Below are positions 13,494 through 18,526 of a DNA stretch of 18,526 nucleotides, piece after piece (position 1 is the stretch's first letter; the number at the start of each line of letters is the position of its first letter). Made by a program: the position numbers and the translations under genes. This stretch comes from JAZDPK01 sp043797615. Its GTDB lineage: Bacteria; Patescibacteriota; Patescibacteriia; UBA11705; JABHMO01. The DNA lies in the NCBI GenBank assembly GCA_043797615.1, contig JAZDPK010000038.1, forward strand, positions 1 through 18,526, written 5' to 3'. A model generated the notes under the pieces. That model did not search any database. It was not told where the DNA came from and saw only the letters and a program-made list of their open reading frames with translations.

Positions 13494-13781
13494 TTATTCA
13501 ATGATTGCAAGGATGTCCGATTCGCTTAAGACCAAGTATTCCTCGTTATCCACCTTAATCTCGTTCGGCGAATATTTCGTGAAGAGCACAGTGTCGCCCT
13601 GCTTCACGGACATGGGGCAGCGCATGCCGTTGTCCAGCGTTCTGCCCGGGCCCACGGCGATGACTTTGCCTTTTTCCGGCTTTTCCTTGCTTACCGTGTC
13701 CGGCAGGATGATGCCGCCGGCGGTTTTTTCCTCGTCGTTCATCGGTTTGACGATGAGATGGTCGTTCAATGGTTTAAGCAT
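13494..13781 (-). CDS. groES: Co-chaperonin GroES (Hsp10)
   Basis: A 95-residue lid protein of the GroEL chamber. It starts MLKPLNDHLIVKP and holds EEKTAGGIILPDT (the mobile loop), KGKVIAVGPG and DTVLFTKYSPNEIKVDNEEYLVLSESDILAIIE, as expected for full-length GroES. It is the first gene of a groES-groEL operon. No CIRCE-type inverted repeat (TTAGCACTC-N9-GAGTGCTAA) is present upstream, so HrcA control is not supported. A sigma70-like promoter lies about 95 bases upstream. No SD. Confidence 0.98.
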   Translation of the reverse strand: MLKPLNDHLIVKPMNDEEKTAGGIILPDTVSKEKPEKGKVIAVGPGRTLDNGMRCPMSVKQGDTVLFTKYSPNEIKVDNEEYLVLSESDILAIIE

Positions 13782-13875
13782 AAGTTACAAATTACGAATT
13801 GTTGCGAATTTATAAATTGATGAAGAAAAAATTTAAAAATCCGCAACCGTCCGCATGATAAAATTACAAATGCAT

Positions 13876-13903
13876 TTTATAATAGATTTTAAAGCAAAGT
13901 CAA
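13876..13903 (-). promoter_or_regulatory. Probable groES-groEL promoter
   Basis: TTGACT (13903-13898), 16-base spacer, TATAAA (13881-13876) on the - strand. A second TTGACA lies at 13916-13911. The leader would be about 85-90 bases. Confidence 0.55.
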
Positions 13904-14022
13904 GGATTTTGTCAAGCAAAAACAGCGGTCAAATGGTTAATAGCAGTTTCTATTGACAAAATTATAAAAACATGATAAATTTTCTTCATTCCTTAGAATA
14001 GCCGACAGCGGAACGGTTTAGA

Positions 14023-14051
14023 ATGACGGAATCAATTTTGTTATGTATAAT
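14023..14051 (+). promoter_or_regulatory. Promoter of the 14120 gene
   Basis: TATAAT (14046-14051) preceded by TG (extended -10), with a weak ATGACG at 14023-14028, spacer 17. A TTGACA at 13954-13959 further upstream could mark a second start. Confidence 0.55.
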
Positions 14052-14082
14052 GTTTTTTTAGCGCGTGAACTTTTTTTAATCA

Positions 14083-14106
14083 GCCCCAAACCAGGCGGTT
14101 CGGGGC
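14083..14106 (+). promoter_or_regulatory. Leader hairpin just upstream of the SD of the 14120 gene
   Basis: GCCCCAAACC / GGTTCGGGGC pair with one A-C mismatch and a 4-base loop. The SD (AAGGGAGG, 14107-14114) starts right after the stem, so the hairpin could affect ribosome entry or mRNA stability. Confidence 0.5.
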
Positions 14107-14119
14107 AAGGGAGGAAACA

Positions 14120-14491
14120 ATGACGAGGAAAGTGAAATCCGAGTTCCGAGTATTTGCAAAAGACGGCCGCGTTGTAAAAATCGAAAAGTGGATTTTCACG
14201 ATCAAGCCGCAGAAATGCGTTTATCTGGTGGAGCGCCGAGTAAAAAAGGGCGTTGCCGAATATCATTGCAAAAGCGACGGCGCGGATCTGTGGGATGCGA
14301 ATTTGGAATCTTTGCTGAAATGTTTTACTCCGCGCTTCACGGGCAAAATAAGCAAGGCTTTTTCCAGGAAAAACACGACAAAGCAGAGTTTGGCTGAAAT
14401 TTTCGGGAGAAACGTGGTGTTCAATGAAATTTTTTCCGCCGATGACAAGTTCAAATCTCGCTTGCGGGAATTGGCAAAGGCTATGAAATAG
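14120..14491 (+). CDS. Unknown basic protein, 123 aa
   Basis: I do not recognise this protein. It is soluble-looking and basic, with a strand-rich first half (VKSEFRVFAKDGRVVKIEKW, FTIKPQKCVYLVERRVKK) and a helical second half (NLESLLKCF, TTKQSLAEIFGR, DDKFKSRLRELAKAMK). The start is certain from a strong SD (GGGAGG) 5 bases upstream. It forms a single-gene unit: own promoter, leader hairpin, and a 12-bp terminator at 14501-14528. The strong SD sets it apart from the housekeeping genes in the window and matches the other orphan genes at 14868, 16222 and 18122. Confidence 0.75.
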   Translation: MTRKVKSEFRVFAKDGRVVKIEKWIFTIKPQKCVYLVERRVKKGVAEYHCKSDGADLWDANLESLLKCFTPRFTGKISKAFSRKNTTKQSLAEIFGRNVVFNEIFSADDKFKSRLRELAKAMK

Positions 14492-14500
14492 TGAGCATTT

Positions 14501-14528
14501 ACCGCCGGGCTTAGACAAGCTTGGCGGT
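14501..14528 (+). terminator. Terminator of the 14120 gene
   Basis: ACCGCCGGGCTT / AAGCTTGGCGGT, 12 bp with two G-T pairs and a 4-base loop, followed by TTTATTATT. Confidence 0.85.
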
Positions 14529-14546
14529 TTTATTATTCTAAAAAAA

Positions 14547-14606
14547 TCCAAAGCCCAAAGTTCAAAGCACAAAATAAATTTCAAATTAAAAATATAAAAT
14601 TAAAAT
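14547..14606. repeat. AT-rich dispersed repeat, uninterrupted intergenic copy
   Basis: TCCAAAGCCCAAAGTTC, then AAAGCACAAAATAAATTTC (14564-14582), then AAATTAAAAATATAAAATT. It matches the AT-rich parts of the composite repeats in tsaD and tsaE but lacks the 40-base palindromic core, so it looks like an empty site. The rest of the gap up to 14760 holds a GAGCGAGTGGAACGAGTCGA-type repeat (14678-14726). Confidence 0.75.
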
Positions 14607-14771
14607 AATGGAGAATTGTTATTCTGGTAATAAAATAAAACTTTTTGCTGTCGATGCAGATTGCTTTGAGGTACTCTGAGCGAGTGGAACGAGTCGAAGA
14701 GCCTCGAACGGGTGAAATCGAGCGATTAAATCAATAAATTTAGCTTAATTTTATACAATATTGATTTAATA

Positions 14772-14800
14772 TTGACTTCTTGTTAAATTTATGCTATAAT
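14772..14800 (+). promoter_or_regulatory. Promoter of the MYG1-like gene
   Basis: TTGACT (14772-14777), 17-base spacer, TATAAT (14795-14800) with an extended TG one base before. The leader is about 60 bases and AT-rich. Confidence 0.8.
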
Positions 14801-14867
14801 GCCAGGTTCTTTGAAATATAATTTTATTGTTAAATTGTAACAAATAATAATAATAAGGAGGAAAAAG

Positions 14868-15893
14868 ATGATACGGATTATGGTGAATGTTTTAGGGAGA
14901 ACGATTGAAGTGAGTACTCATGACGAGCCCCATCTGGACGAGATCGCCTGCATATGGGAAATGAAAAGGTACGGAACTCTTACCTTCATTTCAAATTATG
15001 CGATGGAAGGAAAGTTGTCCATAGGCATCGGCGGCGGCCCGTTCGACGAGCACGCGGCGGACAACATAGAGCGCAAAGAAGGCGAATGCGCCGCCACGCT
15101 CATGGCAAAGGCGCTTGGCGTTGAGGATGATCCGGCGTTGGAGCCGATCCTCAAATTCGTCTGCTCTCGCGACCTGAAAGGCAAGAGCCAGCCGTTCGAC
15201 CTGGATTCGCTGGTGAAGCTGATGAACGCCCGATTTCCAAATGATCCCGAGCATGTTATCGAGTGGGCAATCGCCGCTCTCGAAGCCAAGTATCAGGAAC
15301 AGCTCGCGTTCTTCACTTCAACGAAGGCGGCTTTTGAAAAAGCCAAAATCGAAGATGTTGAAGGACCGGGCGGCCGCAAGTACCGGATGGTGGTTGCTGA
15401 ATCCGACGAGGCGCAGCTTAGCAAATACGCTCGTTCGAATCTCGGCGGCAATTCCGCCATAATCATTCAGCGGCAGTCATCCGGCAACGTTCAAATTTAT
15501 ACTAACCAAAAGTATAATCTGACGTTGTACGACGTGATCCAGATGCTCCGGTTTGAGGAACAGAAGAGCAAGGGCAAGCTCATCACGGCCGACTGGAAAA
15601 TGCTTTCGTCTGAAGGCAAAGTCGCCGGGGCGGAAGAATGGTATCTGCACTATTCCGGCCAGATGATTCTCAACGGGAGTCTCACTGTTAAGAATGTCCC
15701 TCCCACCAAGCTGACGCTCGAGCAAATCGTGTACATCGTCCGCATTGGCGTCAATCCCCAGTTGTTCGAACACGTTTCCTGCCAACAAAACAAAACCTGC
15801 GATTCCAGGCGGCAGAATCCGTGCCCCTGGTATGCGTGGGGCATGCAGCGTTGCCGCAACATTCGTTATCGCCAGCAGATTGACCGGTATTAG
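14868..15893 (+). CDS. MYG1/UPF0160-like putative metal-dependent hydrolase
   Basis: A 341-residue protein starting after a strong SD (AAGGAGG). Residues 18-25 (HDEPHLDE) and 55-62 (GGGPFDEH), followed by ECAATL (73-78) and a later R-D pair (101-102), follow the order of the His/Asp metal-site motifs of the MYG1/UPF0160 group of DHH-related hydrolases; I rate this call as moderate. The second half has strand-rich segments (SAIIIQRQSSGNVQIYTNQ) and a tail with Cys 305, 311, 319 and 329 around PCPWYAWGMQRCR, perhaps a metal site. No signal peptide. Base composition is richer in G and C than the restriction island. Own promoter and terminator make it a single-gene unit. Confidence 0.75.
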   Translation: MIRIMVNVLGRTIEVSTHDEPHLDEIACIWEMKRYGTLTFISNYAMEGKLSIGIGGGPFDEHAADNIERKEGECAATLMAKALGVEDDPALEPILKFVCSRDLKGKSQPFDLDSLVKLMNARFPNDPEHVIEWAIAALEAKYQEQLAFFTSTKAAFEKAKIEDVEGPGGRKYRMVVAESDEAQLSKYARSNLGGNSAIIIQRQSSGNVQIYTNQKYNLTLYDVIQMLRFEEQKSKGKLITADWKMLSSEGKVAGAEEWYLHYSGQMILNGSLTVKNVPPTKLTLEQIVYIVRIGVNPQLFEHVSCQQNKTCDSRRQNPCPWYAWGMQRCRNIRYRQQIDRY

Positions 15894-15906
15894 CCCTGTC
15901 GCATCG

Positions 15907-15942
15907 CCGCCTGAACTAAACAAGTTCGGGCGGTTTTCTTTT
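15907..15942 (+). terminator. Terminator of the MYG1-like gene
   Basis: CCGCCTGAACT / AGTTCGGGCGG (11 bp, one G-T), then TTTTCTTTT. The rest of the gap to 16100 is AT-rich with TTTTGCATTTTGC-like units and no gene. Confidence 0.85.
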
Positions 15943-16107
15943 AAAAAATTTCACAATAATTTTAAATTTGATAATTTAATGTTTACAGTTTTTTTGCATT
16001 TTGCTTTTTGCCGTTTGCATTTAATAATGTGAATAAATATGTGTTGATTTTTCGTGTGGAATTTAGCGGAAATTTCAATTTATACGGATAAAAACGCCGC
16101 TTTGGCC

Positions 16108-16136
16108 TTGACCGTTCGGCGATCGTTTGTTATAAT
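16108..16136 (+). promoter_or_regulatory. Promoter of the 16222 gene
   Basis: TTGACC (16108-16113), 17-base spacer, TATAAT (16131-16136). The leader is about 80 bases. Confidence 0.8.
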
Positions 16137-16144
16137 TCGGTGGC

Positions 16145-16169
16145 AAAAGCGTCGTTCACGGCGTTTTTT
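16145..16169 (+). terminator. Terminator-like hairpin in the leader of the 16222 gene
   Basis: AAAAGCGTC pairs with GGCGTTTTT over 9 bp (two G-T), ending in six T. It lies at the very start of the predicted transcript, upstream of the SD, so it could act as an attenuator. Confidence 0.4.
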
Positions 16170-16221
16170 GCATTCTCATCAACTAAAGGTCGAAATTTAA
16201 CAAAAAAAGGAGATTGTCCCT

Positions 16222-16512
16222 ATGATTATTCTATTTTTCGTGGGGGTAATTGAAATGATTATTGTTTCCTGCTGGACCAAAATGGTAACCGATTCCAAGG
16301 TGCTGCTCAGCGGCGGCGTGACGGTCGTTAATATATTCATCTGGTATTATGTCATTGAAACCGTCGTCACGAACATCAGCAACATGTGGCTGATCGTGAT
16401 GTACGCCATCGGCTGCGCGCTCGGCACGATGCTCACCACTTACTATTTTGGCAAGCGGCAAAAAAAATCAGCTCGTCTGTTGACCCAGACTGAAGCCGAT
16501 TTAAAAATATGA
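16222..16512 (+). CDS. Small membrane protein, DUF5698/UPF0316-like
   Basis: A 96-residue protein with three hydrophobic helices (about 1-18, 28-48, 55-76) and a basic tail (GKRQKKSARLL). The phrase FIWYYVIETVVTNISNMW followed by YAIGCALGTML resembles the N-terminal membrane domain of DUF5698 (UPF0316) proteins, here without the soluble C-terminal domain found in longer members. The start is supported by an AAAGGAG SD. Function unknown. Single-gene unit with own promoter and terminator. Confidence 0.75.
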   Translation: MIILFFVGVIEMIIVSCWTKMVTDSKVLLSGGVTVVNIFIWYYVIETVVTNISNMWLIVMYAIGCALGTMLTTYYFGKRQKKSARLLTQTEADLKI

Positions 16513-16558
16513 AGCAATTACCTGAGGGCGTCATTGAAAGCGACGTCCCGTTCGATTG

Positions 16559-16593
16559 AAAGCCGTCTTTGTCATAATGGCAGAGACGGCTTT
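16559..16593 (+). terminator. Terminator of the 16222 gene
   Basis: Perfect 10-bp stem AAAGCCGTCT / AGACGGCTTT. A second hairpin with one bulge (GGGCGTC / GACGTCCC, 16527-16549) precedes it. Confidence 0.8.
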
Positions 16594-16608
16594 TAAATTG
16601 GAAAAAGG

Positions 16609-16650
16609 GAGAAGAAGGCAAAGAAGGCTAAAGGAGATCATTGAGAATTG
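16609..16650. repeat. Direct repeat flanking the O-antigen-ligase-like gene, copy 1
   Basis: It shares AAGAAGGCTAAAG (16621-16633) and TTGAGA at the same spacing with the copy at 17996-18031. Both are in the same orientation, just outside the two ends of the gene. Confidence 0.6.
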
Positions 16651-16660
16651 CTAACTGCGA

Positions 16661-17977
16661 TTACTGATTGCGCAGTTGTAAAATTGTTAACGCGCAAACA
16701 ACGGAAAGCAGCATTATTCCGAAATAAAAGCTCCAGAGAAAATGGTCAAAGAAAGCTAGACAAGCGAGACAAGTTAAACAAGCAAGACGAGCGAATGATT
16801 TGTTATTTAAATTTTTAATGAATAAACCAATCAACCCGCCTTCGCAAACGCTTCGGTGGGCAAGCCAATAAACAAATAAACCGATCAATAAAATTCCCAT
16901 TACTCCCAGTTCCGCGATTATGAGCAGATAAGTATTGTGGATCGGCTGGTACGCGTATGCCGGCTGGTTCGGATTTAATTGCGAAAGCGCGCGCGGATAG
17001 TTTCCTAAGCCCACCCCCATGATCCAATTGTTTTTATAAATTTTCCAAAACTCTTGATATTGTTCGATTCGAGTCGTGTTGGAAATGTTTTCGACGCGGG
17101 AATCGCTGAGAACTCTCGATGAAATCAGATTCGGATAAGCGACGCAGAACAAAACGAATATGAAAAGCGCCAGGCCCGCGAAATATAAAGCAACGTTGCG
17201 TTGAATCTTGTCTTTCATTGAAAAGATCAGCAGCAATATCGTTATTAACGCGAAAATTAAGATTGCGGCACGGGAAAGGGCAGTAAGCATCGCCAGAAAA
17301 TTCACAGTGAAAATCATTTTTAAATAGCGTTTTTGATTTTTGTTCTCCGTGATTGAATACAGTTTGATGATAAAAAATAAGCCGACGAGCAAAAATCCGG
17401 CCAGCATGTTCGGATGAGGCAACGTGCCGAACGTTCGCAGCCAACGCGTCCCCGCTTCCACCACCGGCGTTCCCAATGTTTGCGGATCTTGGCCGGCCAG
17501 GCCGAGCCATTTGTTCGCGATGATTTTTTGCTCGATGAATTGTTGTATGGCGAAAAAACTTTGAAGAAGTCCGCTCAATATTAATGCCCAGGAGAGTTTT
17601 TTGAAATCAGGTTTGACTGTTAAAATGACGCAAAACAAAGCAACGGCGAGAATAAGCCAGGTTAATTTGAAAAACGCCAAGTCTTTGTTAATCGCCAGAA
17701 AGCAATTTAGCAAGACAAGCAAGACGAGTAAAACGAGCAAGAGAAGTCGGTTAACTGGTTTACTGGTTAACTGGTTTACTGGTTGTCTTAGTTTAGTAAT
17801 GAAGAATATAATACTTAAGATAACGATTATTCCGAGCAGGATTTCCGTGGCATACAAACTGAACGTGCCGTATTCGAAGTAGCCGCCATTTAAAAAAGCG
17901 GGCGCGTAAATCCAGCGGGTTTGGAAGGGCAAAAGAAAAACAAACAGGTATAGCAATGTTGAAATTATTTTTTTCAT
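16661..17977 (-). CDS. O-antigen ligase/polymerase-like membrane protein with repeat insertions
   Basis: A 438-residue polytopic membrane protein with about 10-12 helices. It has the Wzy_C/O-antigen-ligase signature: RTFGTLPHPNMLAGFLL, then SRAAILI and, in the large periplasmic loop, NNWIMGVGLGNYPRA ... YQPIHNTYLLIIAELGVMG. Such proteins join or polymerise surface glycans. I start it at 17977 (MKKIISTLLYLFVFLLPFQ); the longer frame from 18109 crosses a repeat. Three repeat segments are read in frame: LLLLVLLVLLVLL with the preceding RQPVNQLTSKPVN (17709-17790), AHRSVCEGG (16835-16861) and RLACLTCLACLA (16754-16793). They lie near membrane segments and add mostly hydrophobic residues. No SD; no glycan genes nearby. 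Confidence 0.88.
   Translation of the reverse strand: MKKIISTLLYLFVFLLPFQTRWIYAPAFLNGGYFEYGTFSLYATEILLGIIVILSIIFFITKLRQPVNQLTSKPVNRLLLLVLLVLLVLLNCFLAINKDLAFFKLTWLILAVALFCVILTVKPDFKKLSWALILSGLLQSFFAIQQFIEQKIIANKWLGLAGQDPQTLGTPVVEAGTRWLRTFGTLPHPNMLAGFLLVGLFFIIKLYSITENKNQKRYLKMIFTVNFLAMLTALSRAAILIFALITILLLIFSMKDKIQRNVALYFAGLALFIFVLFCVAYPNLISSRVLSDSRVENISNTTRIEQYQEFWKIYKNNWIMGVGLGNYPRALSQLNPNQPAYAYQPIHNTYLLIIAELGVMGILLIGLFVYWLAHRSVCEGGLIGLFIKNLNNKSFARLACLTCLACLAFFDHFLWSFYFGIMLLSVVCALTILQLRNQ
16754..16793. repeat. GACAAGC-type repeat inside the O-antigen-ligase-like gene, copy 1
   Basis: AGCTAGACAAGCGAGACAAG and following units, related to the pair before ychF. On the coding strand it reads RLACLTCLACLA. 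Confidence 0.75.
16835..16861. repeat. GC-rich palindromic repeat inside the O-antigen-ligase-like gene
   Basis: CCCGCCTTCGCAAACGC then TTCGGTGGGC; the ends CCCGCC and GGTGGG can pair. It is read in frame as AHRSVCEGG between two hydrophobic segments. Confidence 0.6.
17709..17790. repeat. GACAAGC-type repeat plus tandem GGTTAACTGGTTTACT inside the O-antigen-ligase-like gene
   Basis: 17709-17742 is made of AAGCAAGACAAGC-like units. 17749-17780 is a perfect tandem pair of the 16-mer GGTTAACTGGTTTACT, followed by a partial unit. Relatives lie before ychF and between groES and groEL. Confidence 0.8.
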
Positions 17978-17995
17978 AAGAAACACAGAATATAA

Positions 17996-18031
17996 GGAGA
18001 GCAAGAAGGCTAAAGAAGATAGTTGAGATTG
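17996..18031. repeat. Direct repeat flanking the O-antigen-ligase-like gene, copy 2
   Basis: Same orientation and internal spacing as 16609-16650, with AAGAAGGCTAAAG at 18003-18015. Confidence 0.6.
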
Positions 18032-18036
18032 TAATA

Positions 18037-18065
18037 TTGACATGTAACGTAAAGCATGCAATAAT
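18037..18065 (+). promoter_or_regulatory. Promoter of the 18122 gene
   Basis: TTGACA (18037-18042), 17-base spacer, AATAAT (18060-18065) with an extended TG at 18057. The leader is about 50 bases. Confidence 0.75.
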
Positions 18066-18121
18066 GGCATATTCACATTGTACCTAAAAATAACGGTTCT
18101 TAACAGCAAAAGGAGGACGAG

Positions 18122-18346
18122 ATGGAGTTTTTATGGATTCTATGTTGGATTGTCGTTGCGATATTGAGTGTTATGTTTATTTTAGTTTCCGTTTATGCCC
18201 AGAATGAATCGCAAAAAAATAAAACCTTTATGATTCTGGGAGCGATAATACTGGTTCTCGCATGCGTTTTATTCGCGACTGAAAAGAAAGTCATCAAACA
18301 ATCGCCAGCGAATAACGCCCCGGCCGCCGTGAAAACCATTCCTTAA
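18122..18346 (+). CDS. Small two-helix membrane protein
   Basis: A 74-residue protein with two hydrophobic helices (about 3-26 and 36-52), a short charged loop (NESQKNKT) and a polar Ala/Pro tail. No family recognised. The start is set by a strong SD (AAAGGAGGA) with good spacing. It has its own promoter and a perfect terminator, the same build as the other orphan units at 14120, 14868 and 16222. Confidence 0.75.
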   Translation: MEFLWILCWIVVAILSVMFILVSVYAQNESQKNKTFMILGAIILVLACVLFATEKKVIKQSPANNAPAAVKTIP

Positions 18347-18350
18347 CGAT

Positions 18351-18385
18351 AAAAACCTGCTTGCGCATCGCGTCGGCAGGTTTTT
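18351..18385 (+). terminator. Terminator of the 18122 gene
   Basis: Perfect 10-bp stem AAAAACCTGC / GCAGGTTTTT around a GC-rich loop, with the T-run in the second arm. Confidence 0.85.
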
Positions 18386-18403
18386 ATGTGAAAATTATAT
18401 GAT

Positions 18404-18526
18404 AATGTCCTAGTTGGGGGAAATAGAAATGTCCTATCCGATGTGATAATATGTTCGGTTAATAAACCGATAAAACATATAAATCACTATGGAAAAGAAC
18501 ATTGTTATGTCCCAAGAAGAAGTGAA
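18404..18526 (+). mobile_element. Left end of an insertion sequence (continues outside the window)
   Basis: AATGTCCTA occurs twice as a direct repeat (18404-18412, 18428-18436), 24 bases apart, with a G-rich GTTGGGGGAAATAG between. Such repeated ATGTCC boxes upstream of a transposase gene are typical of IS ends, here most like the ISNCY/IS1202 type. A small hairpin (CGGTTAATAAACCG) follows at 18455-18468. The exact IS boundary cannot be set from one end. Confidence 0.65.
18489..18526 (+). CDS. Transposase, first codons only (3' end outside window)
   Basis: The ATG opens a frame reading MEKNIVMSQEEV to the window edge. The phrase and its place behind the ATGTCC repeats resemble the start of ISNCY-family transposases, whose N-terminus is a helix-turn-helix DNA-binding region. 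Only 12 codons are visible, so the family call rests mainly on context. Confidence 0.55.
   Translation, partial: MEKNIVMSQEEV

Noticed and set aside
14120..16512. Recoded TGA (genetic code 25, as in some CPR groups)
   Set aside because: TGA ends the 16222 gene at a position followed by a terminator, and no conserved protein reads through TGA.
17749..17788. Tandem 16-mers as a CRISPR remnant
   Set aside because: The units are adjacent without spacers, no cas genes are present, and relatives occur singly elsewhere.
17978..18109. N-terminal extension of the O-antigen-ligase-like gene
   Set aside because: It crosses a dispersed repeat, and the internal MKKIISTLLYLFVFLLP is a natural start with an initial membrane helix.

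Overview
The window is a gene-dense bacterial segment without rRNA, tRNA or CRISPR. Most housekeeping genes lack a clear Shine-Dalgarno (SD) sequence, TGA is used as a normal stop, and small palindromic and AT-rich repeats occur both between and inside genes. With the gene set (TsaD/TsaE, PilB/GspE-type ATPase, YchF, GroES/GroEL, CxxC-x17-CxxC zinc ribbons, O-antigen-ligase-like protein) this suggests a Patescibacteria/CPR genome. That is an inference from style, not a phylogenetic placement.

Layout. (1) 2-1786: tsaD (5' end outside the window) and tsaE, both for tRNA t6A synthesis and both carrying extra in-frame sequence made of repeats; a 40-bp palindromic core is shared by the two genes. 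(2) 1788-3982: a tandemly duplicated two-gene module. Each copy has a ~265-aa protein with a PD-(D/E)XK-like signature on the + strand and a convergent 52-58-aa Trp-rich, basic protein on the - strand, meeting over a hairpin terminator. (3) 4098-7140: a PilB/GspE ATPase (-) divergent from a membrane-anchored protein (+) whose leader has an A-B-A'-B' pseudoknot-like arrangement. (4) 7265-8353: ychF, preceded by an inverted pair of repeats. (5) 8416-10815: an AT-rich accessory island on the - strand: DNA methyltransferase (frame interrupted at an A10 tract), PD-(D/E)XK restriction endonuclease, an unknown 133-aa protein with a consensus promoter, and a GIY-YIG protein. (6) 10943-13781: double zinc-ribbon protein and groES-groEL. 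(7) 14120-18346: four + strand single-gene units, each with a strong SD and hairpin terminator (unknown 123 aa; MYG1-like 341 aa; DUF5698-like membrane protein; two-helix membrane protein), plus an O-antigen-ligase-like gene on the - strand that again contains in-frame repeats. (8) From 18404: the left end of an insertion sequence with the first codons of a transposase.

The two strongest leads are the duplicated nuclease-like/small-protein module and the repeats that have entered coding sequences in frame, comparable in behaviour to the Rickettsia palindromic elements. For one of these the window holds both a filled site and an apparently empty site.
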